Shown here one piece after another: positions 16,755 to 26,176 of a stretch of 64,000 bases of DNA. The notes under the pieces were generated by a model. It was not told the origin of the DNA and ran no database searches. It was given only the letters and a program-made list of their open reading frames with translations. Origin of the DNA: Rhizobium pisi (GTDB lineage: Bacteria > Pseudomonadota > Alphaproteobacteria > Rhizobiales > Rhizobiaceae); contig NZ_RJJT01000002.1 of the NCBI RefSeq assembly GCF_003938655.1, positions 336,106 to 400,105 on the forward strand, read 5' to 3'. The translations under genes and the position numbers were made by a program. The stretch's first letter is position 1. Each line of letters begins with the position of its first letter.

Positions 16755-16782
16755 GAGAGGCTCCCCTTTCAGAAAGCCTCTC
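16755..16782. terminator. hairpin between convergent lactonase and VWA genes
   Basis: GAGAGGCT, a 12-base loop, then AGCCTCTC in the 63-base gap between convergent genes. The stem is of moderate strength. Confidence 0.6.
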
Positions 16783-16810
16783 TGTCACGAACCGACGATC
16801 CGATCAGCCT

Positions 16811-18895
16811 TCACCGTTGGCTGAGGCCGTCCGCCAGCCTGATGAGGCCGAGGAAGTCCGACCTGTAGCCGAAAGTATCAGTCCCCCGCGATGCCGCGGC
16901 GAGATCGGCAATTGCCTGATAGGAATAGGAATCAACGGCGGCGACGCGGCTCAGTTTCTGGCCGAAGGCGGCGACCGCTACCGAGAAACGGACATCCTGC
17001 GGCGCGGCATCAACGCTGGCGACCGCGTTGCTGTCACCGACGGGCGTGGTGATGAGAGCGCTCTTGTCTTCGCCCGGCCGCTTGTAGCGCATCTTGACGA
17101 AGGCAAGTTCGCCACGATGCGCGCTGTCCGATGTTTCGGCCGGCGCCTTCTCAGCCGGGCCGTAACGCAGGTCGTCATTCATGACCGCCGGGCTTCCCCT
17201 GGGCGTGATCTCGTAAATTGCCGTGACGCTGTGGCCTGAGCCGATATCGCCGGCATCGACGCGGTCATTGTTGAAATCCTCGCGGTTGAGCGCGCGCGTC
17301 TCGTAGCCGATCAACCGGTATTCGGCGATGCGTTCCGGATTGAACTCCACCTGGAATTTGACGTCCTTGGCGATCGGAAACAGCGTCGATCCGGCTTCTT
17401 CGACCAGCGCCTTCTGCGCCTCCGCCAGGGTGTCGATATAGGCGGCGCTGCCATTGCCGTTCTGCGCCAGCGTCTGCATCAGGGAATCGTTGAGATTGCC
17501 GCGCCCGAAGCCGAGAACGGTCAGGAAGATGCCGTCCTTGCGTTTCTCTTCGATAATCCGCTTCAAATCCTCGTCGCTCGACGGGCCGACGTTGAAGTCG
17601 CCATCGGTCGCCAGCATCACCCGGTTGACGCCGTCCTTGACGAAGGCTTGCTTGGCAAGATCATACGCCGCCTCTATGCCTTCGGCACCGCCGGTCGAGC
17701 CCCCCGCTTCAAGCCTGTCGATCGCAGACAGGATCTTCGATTTCTCCGCCACTCGGGTCGGCTCCAGCACCGTGCCGGCATTGCCGGCATAGGTGACGAT
17801 CGAGACGGTATCGTCGGCCTTCAGCTTGTTCACGAGCAGGCGAAAAGCACTCTTGAGCAACGGCAGCTTGTCCGGCTCGTCCATCGAGCCCGACACGTCG
17901 ATCAGGAACACCAGATTGGCATGGGGCGCCGTTGCCGGCGCGATGTCATAGCCTTTGATCGCCACATGCATCAATTCCGTGTCGTGATTCCACGGTGTCG
18001 GCATGACAGTCACCGTCGCCTTGAACGGCTGATTGGCATTCTCGGGACGAGGCCAGTCATAGGGGAAATAATTGATCATCTCCTCGACTCGAACCGATTG
18101 CGGATCGGGCATCGCCCCACCCGTCAGCGACCTGCGGACGAAGGAATAGGAGGCGCTGTCGACATCGGCGGAGAAGGTCGACACCGGATCGGTCGCAACG
18201 CTCTTGATCGGATTGGCCGCGGCATTGGCAAATCGCTCTCGGCCGGGATCGAGCTGGATCTGGACACGTCCCTCCGCCGGCGGCGCAGGCGAAGGGACGA
18301 TGGCGGCCATCGGTTCGGTCAATAGCTGCCCCTCAACCGCTATGCCCGGAGCGGCCGGCGCAGCGCGCTTGGCTAGCCCGGCTGTCGCGGCGGAATCCTC
18401 CAATTTACTCTTGAGAGCATCGGGCTTTGCGGCCTGCTGCTCTTTGTCCTGTGAGGTTTGCCCATCAGTCGCGGCGGCCGATTGAGCCGGCCCGTCCTCT
18501 TCGGTCGCCGCCTCGGAAAGCTGAGGCGAGGCCGTGACGGGTTCTGCCGGTTTCGGCGCAATATTTTGCGAAATATTGTCCGTGATCTTTTCCTGATCGA
18601 CGATCGGCAAGCCGCTACGGGTCAGCTCGATTGCGAGATAGCCGGCGGCGGGAATGACGAGCAGCGTCGCAAGGGCTGAACCGGCGAGAAATTTCTTGTT
18701 CATGGCAGGGCTCCATATCCAGTTGATGATGGAGCTTTGACGCCAGCCCTTCGCATTTCCTTGGGGCACCGCTGCATTATTTCCGGCGTCGTCGAAGGCC
18801 TGCATCGCCGCCGCAAGCGCACGCGCGCGTGCCTCCGGATCGGCCGCCGGCGGTGTGGTGCGGGAGAGCTTTTCGAGTTCCTTGTCCACGGTCAT
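16811..18895 (-). CDS. membrane-anchored von Willebrand factor A protein (YfbK-like)
   Basis: A 694-residue protein with a cytoplasmic N-terminal segment (about 1-64), one membrane helix (about 66-90), a long Ala/Pro/Gln-rich linker, and a VWA domain. The VWA metal site DVSGS is near 330-336, with LATDGDFNVG further on. A C-terminal YfbK-type DUF3520 domain follows. The bulk is therefore probably periplasmic. It overlaps the sigma factor gene by four bases (ATGA), so the two are coupled. By analogy to other sigma/anti-sigma pairs, the short N-terminal segment could bind the sigma factor; this is inference. Confidence 0.88.
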   Translation of the reverse strand: MTVDKELEKLSRTTPPAADPEARARALAAAMQAFDDAGNNAAVPQGNAKGWRQSSIINWIWSPAMNKKFLAGSALATLLVIPAAGYLAIELTRSGLPIVDQEKITDNISQNIAPKPAEPVTASPQLSEAATEEDGPAQSAAATDGQTSQDKEQQAAKPDALKSKLEDSAATAGLAKRAAPAAPGIAVEGQLLTEPMAAIVPSPAPPAEGRVQIQLDPGRERFANAAANPIKSVATDPVSTFSADVDSASYSFVRRSLTGGAMPDPQSVRVEEMINYFPYDWPRPENANQPFKATVTVMPTPWNHDTELMHVAIKGYDIAPATAPHANLVFLIDVSGSMDEPDKLPLLKSAFRLLVNKLKADDTVSIVTYAGNAGTVLEPTRVAEKSKILSAIDRLEAGGSTGGAEGIEAAYDLAKQAFVKDGVNRVMLATDGDFNVGPSSDEDLKRIIEEKRKDGIFLTVLGFGRGNLNDSLMQTLAQNGNGSAAYIDTLAEAQKALVEEAGSTLFPIAKDVKFQVEFNPERIAEYRLIGYETRALNREDFNNDRVDAGDIGSGHSVTAIYEITPRGSPAVMNDDLRYGPAEKAPAETSDSAHRGELAFVKMRYKRPGEDKSALITTPVGDSNAVASVDAAPQDVRFSVAVAAFGQKLSRVAAVDSYSYQAIADLAAASRGTDTFGYRSDFLGLIRLADGLSQR

Positions 18896-19416
18896 ACCTC
18901 TTCCTGGCCGAGCATAGCCTTCAGCCTCTTGCGCGCCTCATGGACCTGCCAGGACACCGTCGTTTCCGAGCAGCCCATGACATCGGCGGCGGCGGCGTGG
19001 CTGAGGCCTTCGCCATAGACGAGCAACACCGCGTCGCATTGTCTTTCCGGCAAAGCACGCACAGCCGCCCATAATTCGCTCGAGACCTCGTCGTCATTTC
19101 CGAGTGGTCCATCCTGCTGCGGCTCGGCGGCATAGGCGCGGAAGGTCCGCTCCTCTCGCGCAAGCTTACGCCTGTGATCGCGGGCAGCGTTGAGCGTCAA
19201 TGTGTAGAGCCATGTCCTGAAGCTGCTCGCGCCGCGAAAGCTGCGGATTGCCCCGCCGAGCTTGACGCAGACCTCCTGGGCGATGTCGTCGGCGTCGGTG
19301 GAACTGCCCGACCATCGCCACGCCGTCGCATGGACGAAATCATAATGACGCGAGACCAGTTGCCCGAAGGCCTCACGGTCACCGCGTTGCGCCCGTTCTA
19401 TGAGCTCCGCGTCCAA
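18892..19416 (-). CDS. ECF-type RNA polymerase sigma factor
   Basis: A 174-residue sigma-70 family protein with region 2 (FGQLVSRHYDFVHATAWRWSGSSTDADDIAQEVCVKL, about 17-55) and region 4 (ALPERQCDAVLLVYGEGLSHAAAADVMGCSETTVSWQVHEARKRLK, about 120-165). It directs RNA polymerase to a small set of promoters, presumably in response to an envelope signal. The VWA gene overlaps it by four bases and may encode its regulator or effector. No classical zinc-binding anti-sigma motif is seen nearby. Confidence 0.93.
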   Translation of the reverse strand: MDAELIERAQRGDREAFGQLVSRHYDFVHATAWRWSGSSTDADDIAQEVCVKLGGAIRSFRGASSFRTWLYTLTLNAARDHRRKLAREERTFRAYAAEPQQDGPLGNDDEVSSELWAAVRALPERQCDAVLLVYGEGLSHAAAADVMGCSETTVSWQVHEARKRLKAMLGQEEV

Positions 19417-19681
19417 TGCGCACCTACCCCCAAGCTATCAAGCAAGATGCTATTTCGGGATTGAGACGTTTCTCCGATGGCTTTCCTTGGGTCGACGACC
19501 AAAAAATTATCAGTTCTTTTGAAAAATATACGGAGGCCCGAATTGCAGGTTCAAAATTATGGAGCGTCGCGACATCCACAGGTCGCTGGCGGACAGATTG
19601 CCTGCAACACAAGAGCGCATGATGAAAGCAGAGTCGGCCAGGGACATGGATCTGCATTGTCCCAAATCGAAAGGACCCTCC

Positions 19682-20593
19682 ATGTCCGCTCCATCGCCTA
19701 CCCCTACCGAAAAGGGCATCCTGCAGTTTCTCGAAATTTGCGATAGCTTCTATCCCGTCGATGCCGTCGAAGCGTCAGTCGAGCAGCAACGGCATTGGTA
19801 CGACGCTCTTTGTGCACGGTTCGACCGGCCGCTGCCCCCTGACATGATCTTTGCCGACGGCATGGTCCAGCGCATACCGATCCGGCGTTACCGTCCCCGG
19901 AAGATCAGCACCCGTACCGTCCTTCTCTATCTTCATGGCGGCGGCTTTGTCGTCGGTTCGCTCGAGAGCCATCATGCCATCTGCGCCGAGATCGCCGATT
20001 TTGCCGGCGCGGAACTCGTTTCGGTCGATTATCGCCTCGCCCCTGAATATCGCTGGCCGGCACAGACGGATGACGGCTTCGCCGTGTTGAAGCATCTGCT
20101 TTCCGCCGACAACAAGGTCGTACTGATTGGCGACAGCGCCGGCGGCAATCTTGCGGCGGGCCTTGCCTTGCGTGCACGCGACGAGGAATTGCCCGGTATT
20201 GTCGGCCAGGTCTTGATCTATCCGGCGCTCGGCGGAGGCCTCGATACCGGCTCCTACGTCGAAATGGCCGAGGCACCTGGCCTGACGACGGCAGATGTCG
20301 CCTATTACCGCGAGATTGTTCAGGCCCCGGCGGACAACTCCATCGCCGCGCCGCTCAACGTATCGTCCGCTGCCGGGCTGCCGCCGGCCTTCATCACCGC
20401 CGCTTATTTCGACCCCCTTCGCGACGACAGCCGGCAATACGCCGCCCGCCTCGCCGACGCGGGCGTCGAAGTCTGGTTCCGGGAAGAGCCGCAGATGGTG
20501 CATGCCTGGTTGCGCGCCCGTCACATGAGCGACGGCGCGCGCGACGGCTTCCGCGCCGTCTGCGAGGCCGTCAGGCATTTTGCCGCGACTTGA
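19682..20593 (+). CDS. alpha/beta hydrolase, hormone-sensitive lipase family
   Basis: A 303-residue esterase-type protein. The oxyanion-hole motif HGGGFVVG (about 83-90), the nucleophile elbow GDSAGG (about 149-154), an acid in YFDPLRDD and the His in MVHAWLR make a complete catalytic set. A longer frame begins at 19559, but the ATG at 19682 with AAGGA upstream matches family lengths. It faces the carnitine-type operon tail to tail, its stop being 3 bases from that of the CocE hydrolase. The substrate is unknown; short-chain esters are typical. Confidence 0.85.
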   Translation: MSAPSPTPTEKGILQFLEICDSFYPVDAVEASVEQQRHWYDALCARFDRPLPPDMIFADGMVQRIPIRRYRPRKISTRTVLLYLHGGGFVVGSLESHHAICAEIADFAGAELVSVDYRLAPEYRWPAQTDDGFAVLKHLLSADNKVVLIGDSAGGNLAAGLALRARDEELPGIVGQVLIYPALGGGLDTGSYVEMAEAPGLTTADVAYYREIVQAPADNSIAAPLNVSSAAGLPPAFITAAYFDPLRDDSRQYAARLADAGVEVWFREEPQMVHAWLRARHMSDGARDGFRAVCEAVRHFAAT

Positions 20594-20596
20594 CGA

Positions 20597-22618
20597 TCAC
20601 ATCAGATCGCGCGCGATCCGCTTTTCGGCAAAGACCTTTTCGAAGATCTGCACGTCGTCCTCAAAAGCGGTGACGACGGCGCTGATGATCCAATCGGTCC
20701 GGGTGCAGGCGATCTGCGCGGTCGCGACCGTGCGGACAAACCAGCCCGGGCGGCGCATGTCGCAGGTCCATGTCGACGTGCCCTTCATCGACAGCGGATC
20801 ACCCGGCGAAATCGACCAGACTTCCTCGCGCAATTGACGGGTCGACAGCCCCGTCTCAGGGTGCTCGTAGAGCCCGGTATCCTCATGAATGCAATAATCG
20901 GTTCGATTGGCCGAGAGATCGCGGACGACCTGCCGTTTGGTCGCGGCGGCGACATGCTCGATGTATTTCGGCAGCGGATCGGGATTGGCCGGTTCCTCGA
21001 TTTCGATCCGCTGGTGGTCGCCGAGCATCGGCAATCCCAGGCCGAGCGAGGCGATATCGATGTCGATCCCTTCGTCTTCAGGCGGCGGCAGGATCATCGG
21101 CCAATAAGCCGTCGAAAGCGAGAGACGGATGCGATGCCCCTTGCGGAAGCGATAGCCGCAGGCATCGAGCACGAGCCGGATCGATACATTCTCGCCTGGC
21201 ACGAGCGGCATGGGATCGGCATTGCCGTCGCGGTGAGTGAGATTGACGACGCCGAAGGCGACGCGCGTCGCCGTGCCGTCGGGATGGATATCGACGAGCC
21301 GGGCGCAGAGATTGCCGCCCGTCGCCCGCGCGCGCAGCGCAAGCGTGAGCACGGGCCGGCCGAGATAATCGCAATCGGCGGAAAGCGGCACCGTATCGAA
21401 GACCAGCGAACCGGCATCGTCGGAGCGCTGATCGATTGCCATTTCGGCGTCGGGCTTCAGCGTAAAATATTCGCCCGAGGCCGTGCCGGTGTCGAGAGGG
21501 GAGCTGAGATAGACGGGATGCTCGGGCGCATGCGGGATCGGCATGCCTTCCGTCAGCTTGCCGAACTGCTCGACATAGAAACACTGCATCCGCGGAGGCG
21601 ACCATTCATCTTTGGCGACCCAGAAGCCCGGATCGCTGTCGCGGCGCGGGGCAGGGCGGATGGCGTCGAGAATATAGGCGCGGGCCTGGGGCAGGTTGTC
21701 GATGCCGTTGTCCTCGCCACGCAGCCATTTGTTCCACCAGGCGATCGCTTCGCCATGGAAATCCGTGCGCGGCTTCGGCCAGGCAAAGTGCGGATATTTG
21801 TGCACCCAGGGGCCGATCAGCGCCTTTGCCTTGCCGCCTAGGCCCTCGACCGCCATCAGAGGCGTATTGCGATAGCCGTCCGCCCAGCCCGCAATGACCA
21901 ACGTCGGGATTTCGACGCGGGAAAAATCCTCTGAGATCGAGCCGTGACGCCAGAAATCATCGCGTCGCTGGTGGCTCAGCCACTCTTCCATGAAGAAGGG
22001 TTCGCCTGCCAGTCGTTCCAGCCACATCTCCTTCCAGCGCTCACCAACAAGCGCAGGATCGGGCGGCCGCGACTGATAACCGAGCATCGTCGCCGCCCAT
22101 GAAAGCTGGGCGGAGAGATGGCAGCCGTTCTTGTAATGGATATCGTCATTGTAGCGGTCGACGGTCGAGGCGATCGAAATGACGGCCTTCAGCGCCGGCG
22201 GACGGAGTGCTGCGACCTGAAGGCTGTTGAAGCCGCCCCAGGAGATGCCCATCATGCCGACCGAGCCGTTCGACCATGGCTGCGCGGCAATCCAGGCGAT
22301 CAGCTCGCAGGCATCGGCAAGCTCGCGTTCGGTATATTCGCCGTCGATGACGCCGTCGGACTCTCCCGATCCGCGAATATCGATGCGAACGCCTGCAATG
22401 CCCGCCGCAGCAAACACCGGATAGGTCGATTCATCGCGTGGGCTCGTCCCGTCGCGCTTGCGGTAGGGCAGGAATTCGAAGACGGTGGGAACGGGATCTT
22501 TCTCCGCGCCGTCGGGCATCCAGATGCGCGCGGCTAGCCGCGTCCCATCCTTCAGCAGAATCCATTTATTCTCGATGGTGGTGAAGCCGCGCGAGGCCAT
22601 GCTCATTCCTTGATGCAC
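20597..22618 (-). CDS. CocE/NonD family hydrolase (X-Pro dipeptidyl-peptidase S15-like)
   Basis: A 673-residue enzyme. The N-terminal alpha/beta hydrolase core has the nucleophile motif GISWGGFNS (about 130-138) and the DIRGSGESDG segment. A cap domain follows and then the C-terminal jelly-roll domain of the CocE family (GHRIRLSLSTAYWPM). Relatives hydrolyse esters or amides, for example cocaine or acylated peptides. It begins two bases after the ABC ATPase stop and is the last gene of the operon, so it probably hydrolyses an imported conjugate. An O-acylcarnitine is one possibility. No signal peptide is visible. Confidence 0.85.
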   Translation of the reverse strand: MHQGMSMASRGFTTIENKWILLKDGTRLAARIWMPDGAEKDPVPTVFEFLPYRKRDGTSPRDESTYPVFAAAGIAGVRIDIRGSGESDGVIDGEYTERELADACELIAWIAAQPWSNGSVGMMGISWGGFNSLQVAALRPPALKAVISIASTVDRYNDDIHYKNGCHLSAQLSWAATMLGYQSRPPDPALVGERWKEMWLERLAGEPFFMEEWLSHQRRDDFWRHGSISEDFSRVEIPTLVIAGWADGYRNTPLMAVEGLGGKAKALIGPWVHKYPHFAWPKPRTDFHGEAIAWWNKWLRGEDNGIDNLPQARAYILDAIRPAPRRDSDPGFWVAKDEWSPPRMQCFYVEQFGKLTEGMPIPHAPEHPVYLSSPLDTGTASGEYFTLKPDAEMAIDQRSDDAGSLVFDTVPLSADCDYLGRPVLTLALRARATGGNLCARLVDIHPDGTATRVAFGVVNLTHRDGNADPMPLVPGENVSIRLVLDACGYRFRKGHRIRLSLSTAYWPMILPPPEDEGIDIDIASLGLGLPMLGDHQRIEIEEPANPDPLPKYIEHVAAATKRQVVRDLSANRTDYCIHEDTGLYEHPETGLSTRQLREEVWSISPGDPLSMKGTSTWTCDMRRPGWFVRTVATAQIACTRTDWIISAVVTAFEDDVQIFEKVFAEKRIARDLM

Positions 22619-22620
22619 AT

Positions 22621-24252
22621 TCAGTTGCCGGCGCTTTCCATGCGACGCGTGGCGAGCACGCGTTCCAGCCAGCCGATTTCCATTTCCGGCACGGATTTCA
22701 ACAGCAGATCGGTGTAATCGTCAAAGGGCGGTGACAGCGCCTTCGATTTCGGACCGAACCGCACCAGCTTGCCACGATGCATCACCGCCACGCTGTCGGC
22801 AATCGCCCGGACGATCGCGATGTCGTGGGTGATGAAGACATAGGATAGCTGTTCTTCCTTTTGCAGGCGCAGGAGCAATTTGAGGATACCCTCTGCCACC
22901 AGCGGATCGAGCGCCGAGGTCGGCTCGTCGCAGAGGATGAGTTCGGGCTTGGCGGCCAGCGCTCTTGCGATCGCCACGCGCTGCTTCTGGCCGCCAGAGA
23001 GTTCGGCCGGATAGCGATCGACAAAGCCCTTGCCCATTTCGATCTGGTCGAGCAGTTCCTTGACCCTTGCCGTCTTCTCAGCGCCTCTCAGGCCATAATA
23101 GAAGGTCAGCGGGCGGCCGATGATGTCGCGGACCGTCTGTCGCGGGTTCATGGCGGTGTCGGCCATCTGGTAGATCAGCTGGATGCGCCTGAGATCAACG
23201 TTCGGCCGGTTCTTGAGATCGGGCATCAGCGGCTTGCCGTCGAAGACGATGCGCCCGCTGCTCGGCGGCAGGAGGCCGGTAATCGCGCGAGCCAAGCTCG
23301 ATTTTCCGGAACCGGATTCGCCGACGACCGCAAGCGTCTGCCCCTTCGGCACATGCAGCGAGACATCGTGCAGCACCTTGAAGCCGTTGGAATATTCGGC
23401 GCTGACATTTTCCACCTTCAGGAGCGCCGTGGATTGGTCGGCGGCCTCCTCGCGATAGGCCTGCCTGACATTGACGAGGGCGCGGGTATAGTCTTCCCGT
23501 GGTGCCTCGATGATCTGCTGGACGCTGCCATATTCCACCTGTTTGCCGTAGCGCAGAACCATGATGTTATCCGAGATCTGGGCGACGACGGCGAGGTCAT
23601 GGGTGATGTAGAGGGCAGCTGTGTGTGTTTCCTCGATGGCATGCTTGATCGCCGCCAGCACGTCGATCTGCGTGGTAACGTCAAGCGCCGTGGTCGGCTC
23701 GTCGAAGACGATGAGTTCGGGATTGGAGCAGAGCGCCATCGCCGTCATCGCCCGCTGCAGCTGGCCGCCGGAAACCTGGTGGGGAAAACGCTCGCCGAAG
23801 GTTTCGGGATTGGGCAGGCCGAGCACTCCGAACAGATAAAGCGCACGTTTGCGCGCCTCGTCCTTGCTCATCAGTCCGTGTTTGACGGACGCTTCGATCA
23901 CCTGATCGCCGAGCCGATGCGCCGGATTGAAGGCGGCAGCGGCCGATTGCGCGACATAACAGACCCGGGCACCGCGAATCTTCCGGATGCCGTTTTTGCC
24001 GAGCGCCAGGATGTCGGCGCCGTCCAGCAGCACCTCGCCGCCGGTGATTTCGGCGCCACCCCGGCCATAGGCGAGTGCGGAAAGGCCGATCGTCGATTTG
24101 CCGGCGCCCGATTCCCCGATGAGGCCGAGAACCTTGCCCTTCTGCAGATCGAAGGAAACGCCGTCGACGATCGTGACCCGCTTCGGCGGTTCGCCCGGCG
24201 GATAGCTGGTCGCCTCGATCTTCAGATTGCGAACGGAAAGAAGCTCAGGCAT
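22621..24252 (-). CDS. fused dipeptide-type ABC transporter ATP-binding protein (DppD-DppF)
   Basis: A 543-residue protein with two full ATPase domains. Walker A motifs are GESGAGKST (about 48-56) and GESGSGKSS (about 313-321). Signatures are VSGGQLQRAM and LSGGQKQRVAI, and each domain has a DEPT Walker B (VFDEPTTALD, LCDEPTSALD). It powers the importer formed by the two permeases and the binding protein upstream. The start overlaps the end of the second permease gene by eight bases. Confidence 0.93.
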   Translation of the reverse strand: MPELLSVRNLKIEATSYPPGEPPKRVTIVDGVSFDLQKGKVLGLIGESGAGKSTIGLSALAYGRGGAEITGGEVLLDGADILALGKNGIRKIRGARVCYVAQSAAAAFNPAHRLGDQVIEASVKHGLMSKDEARKRALYLFGVLGLPNPETFGERFPHQVSGGQLQRAMTAMALCSNPELIVFDEPTTALDVTTQIDVLAAIKHAIEETHTAALYITHDLAVVAQISDNIMVLRYGKQVEYGSVQQIIEAPREDYTRALVNVRQAYREEAADQSTALLKVENVSAEYSNGFKVLHDVSLHVPKGQTLAVVGESGSGKSSLARAITGLLPPSSGRIVFDGKPLMPDLKNRPNVDLRRIQLIYQMADTAMNPRQTVRDIIGRPLTFYYGLRGAEKTARVKELLDQIEMGKGFVDRYPAELSGGQKQRVAIARALAAKPELILCDEPTSALDPLVAEGILKLLLRLQKEEQLSYVFITHDIAIVRAIADSVAVMHRGKLVRFGPKSKALSPPFDDYTDLLLKSVPEMEIGWLERVLATRRMESAGN

Positions 24253-25072
24253 CGCCGCGCCCTCCCTTGAGGCTGGATGTGCGTTTCAGGAGCCAGTCGA
24301 CGACGAGGTTGACGCAGACGGCAAGGGCCGCGATCGCCGAGCCCGGCACCAGCGCTGCCGATATGCCGAAGATGATGCCGTCCTTGTTGTCCTTGACCAT
24401 GCCGCCCCAATCGGCCGCCGGCGGCTGAATGCCGAGACCCAAGAAGGAAAGTGTGGAGAGGAACAGGATCGAGAAAGCGAAACGAAGCCCAAACTCGGCA
24501 AGCAGCGGCGAGAGCGTGTTCGGCAGGATTTCGCGGAAGATGATCCAGAGCTTGCCTTCGCCGCGCAGCTTCGCCGCCTCGACGAATTCCATCACCGCGA
24601 CGTCGAGCGCCACGGCACGACCGAGGCGGTAGACGCGGGTCGAATCCAGGATCGCCATGACGAGGATCAGCACGATGATGTTTTGAGGCAGCACCGCAAG
24701 AACCACGAGCGCGAAGATCAGTGTCGGGATCGACATCATCAGATCGTTGAAGCGCGAAAAGACGGTGTCGATGAGGCCGCGTGAGACGGCGGCGGTGAAG
24801 CTCAAAATGACGCCGAGCGAGAAGGAGATGATGGTCGCAGCCGATGCGACCAGCAGTGTCGTGCGCGCGCCGTAGATCAGCCGCGAGAGGATGTCGCGGC
24901 CGAGATTGTCGAGGCCGAAGACGTAATTCGCGTCGGCAGGCGCCCAGACGTCGCCGACGACCTGGGTCTCGCCATAGGGCGCGATCCAGGGTGCGAAGAG
25001 GGCGCAGATGAAGGCGATGGCAATGCCGATGATGCCGATCCAGGCGGTGATGGGGATGTCTCGCAATCTCAT
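24245..25072 (-). CDS. peptide/opine-type ABC transporter permease (DppC-like)
   Basis: A 275-residue inner-membrane permease with an N-terminal helix, a periplasmic stretch (DVWAPADANYVFGLDNLGRDILSRLIYG) and five further helices. The cytoplasmic coupling loop reads EFVEAAKLRGEGKLWIIFREILPN. It overlaps the DppB-like gene by four bases and pairs with it as heterodimer. Confidence 0.93.
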   Translation of the reverse strand: MRLRDIPITAWIGIIGIAIAFICALFAPWIAPYGETQVVGDVWAPADANYVFGLDNLGRDILSRLIYGARTTLLVASAATIISFSLGVILSFTAAVSRGLIDTVFSRFNDLMMSIPTLIFALVVLAVLPQNIIVLILVMAILDSTRVYRLGRAVALDVAVMEFVEAAKLRGEGKLWIIFREILPNTLSPLLAEFGLRFAFSILFLSTLSFLGLGIQPPAADWGGMVKDNKDGIIFGISAALVPGSAIAALAVCVNLVVDWLLKRTSSLKGGRGDA

Positions 25073-26076
25073 CTTGGATGCCTCAGCCGGGGATTGGCGA
25101 TGATCGCGAGGATATCGGCCGTCATGTTGAGGAAGATATAGACGGCGGCAAAGATCAGGCCGCAGGCCTGCACGACAGGCATGTCGCGCACGGTGACCGC
25201 ATCGACCATATATTGGCCCATGCCGGGATAGACGAAGACGACCTCGACGACGACGACTCCGACCACGAGATAGGCGAGATTCAGTGCGACGACGTTGATG
25301 ATCGGCGCGAGCGCATTGGGGGCGGCGTGCTTGACGATCGAACGGGAGGCGCTGAGGCCCTTCAGTTCCGCAGTCTCCATATAGGCCGAGGACATGACCG
25401 AAAGGATCGCCGCACGCGTCATGCGCATCATATGGGCGAGCACGACGAGCACGAGGGTCGCCGTCGGCAGCGCGATCGCCTTCAACCGCTCGACGAAGCC
25501 CATGCTGTCATAGACCGTCGCCGGGAAGGTCGCCATGCCGAACTTCACCGCGAAGAAGAGGATCAGCAGGTAGCCGATGAAGAATTCCGGCAGCGAGATC
25601 GCCGCAAGCGAGATCACGTTGATGATCTTGTCAGGCATGCGGTTGCGGAAATGCACCGACAGCATGCCGAGCCCGACGGCAAGCGGCACTGAAATCACCG
25701 CTGCGAAACCCGCGAGGAAGAGGGAGTTGCCGAGGCGCTTGCCGATCTGTTCGCTCACCGAATTCTTGCTGGCCCAAGAGGTGCCGAAATCACCCTGCAC
25801 GGCGTTGCCGAGCCATTCGACGTAACGCGTCGTGACCGGGCGGTTCAGTCCGAGGTCCTGGCGAATATTGGCAACGGCCTGCGGCGTCGCCGACTGGCCG
25901 AGATAGGTGGTAGCAAAATCGCCGGGCAGGGCTTCCAGACCACCGAAAATCAGGATGGAAACAGCGAAAAGCAGGACGACGCTGAGCACGAAGCGCTCGA
26001 GGATAAGGGCAAGCAACGGAAAACGCTGCCGGAACTTTAGCCCAGGCAAGATGTCGCTCGGGGCAGGATTGGTCAT
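25069..26076 (-). CDS. peptide/opine-type ABC transporter permease (DppB-like)
   Basis: A 335-residue permease with an N-terminal helix near residues 28-48, the conserved GDFATTYLGQSATPQAVANIRQDLGLNRP periplasmic region and a coupling loop around YMETAELKGLSASRSIVKHAAPNA. It is the first permease of the importer and is separated from the binding-protein gene by about 100 bases containing a hairpin. Confidence 0.93.
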   Translation of the reverse strand: MTNPAPSDILPGLKFRQRFPLLALILERFVLSVVLLFAVSILIFGGLEALPGDFATTYLGQSATPQAVANIRQDLGLNRPVTTRYVEWLGNAVQGDFGTSWASKNSVSEQIGKRLGNSLFLAGFAAVISVPLAVGLGMLSVHFRNRMPDKIINVISLAAISLPEFFIGYLLILFFAVKFGMATFPATVYDSMGFVERLKAIALPTATLVLVVLAHMMRMTRAAILSVMSSAYMETAELKGLSASRSIVKHAAPNALAPIINVVALNLAYLVVGVVVVEVVFVYPGMGQYMVDAVTVRDMPVVQACGLIFAAVYIFLNMTADILAIIANPRLRHPR

Positions 26077-26149
26077 GGCGAAGGCCTCGCGCTAAAACGT
26101 CGGGAGGACCGCGGGGTTTCATCCCACGGTCCCGGCTTCGTTGGAGATC

Positions 26150-26171
26150 AGAGGGGGCAAGCGCCCCCTCT
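26150..26171 (-). terminator. intergenic hairpin between binding protein and permease genes
   Basis: AGAGGGGGC, loop of four, GCCCCCTCT: a perfect 9-bp GC stem just after the binding-protein stop at 26177. It probably raises binding-protein mRNA over permease mRNA by partial termination or 3' protection. Confidence 0.6.
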
Positions 26172-26176
26172 TGCCA

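Noticed and set aside
22861..24270. 469-residue plus-strand frame opposite the fused ABC ATPase
   Set aside because: The minus strand has both Walker A and signature motifs; the plus-strand frame is a high-GC shadow.
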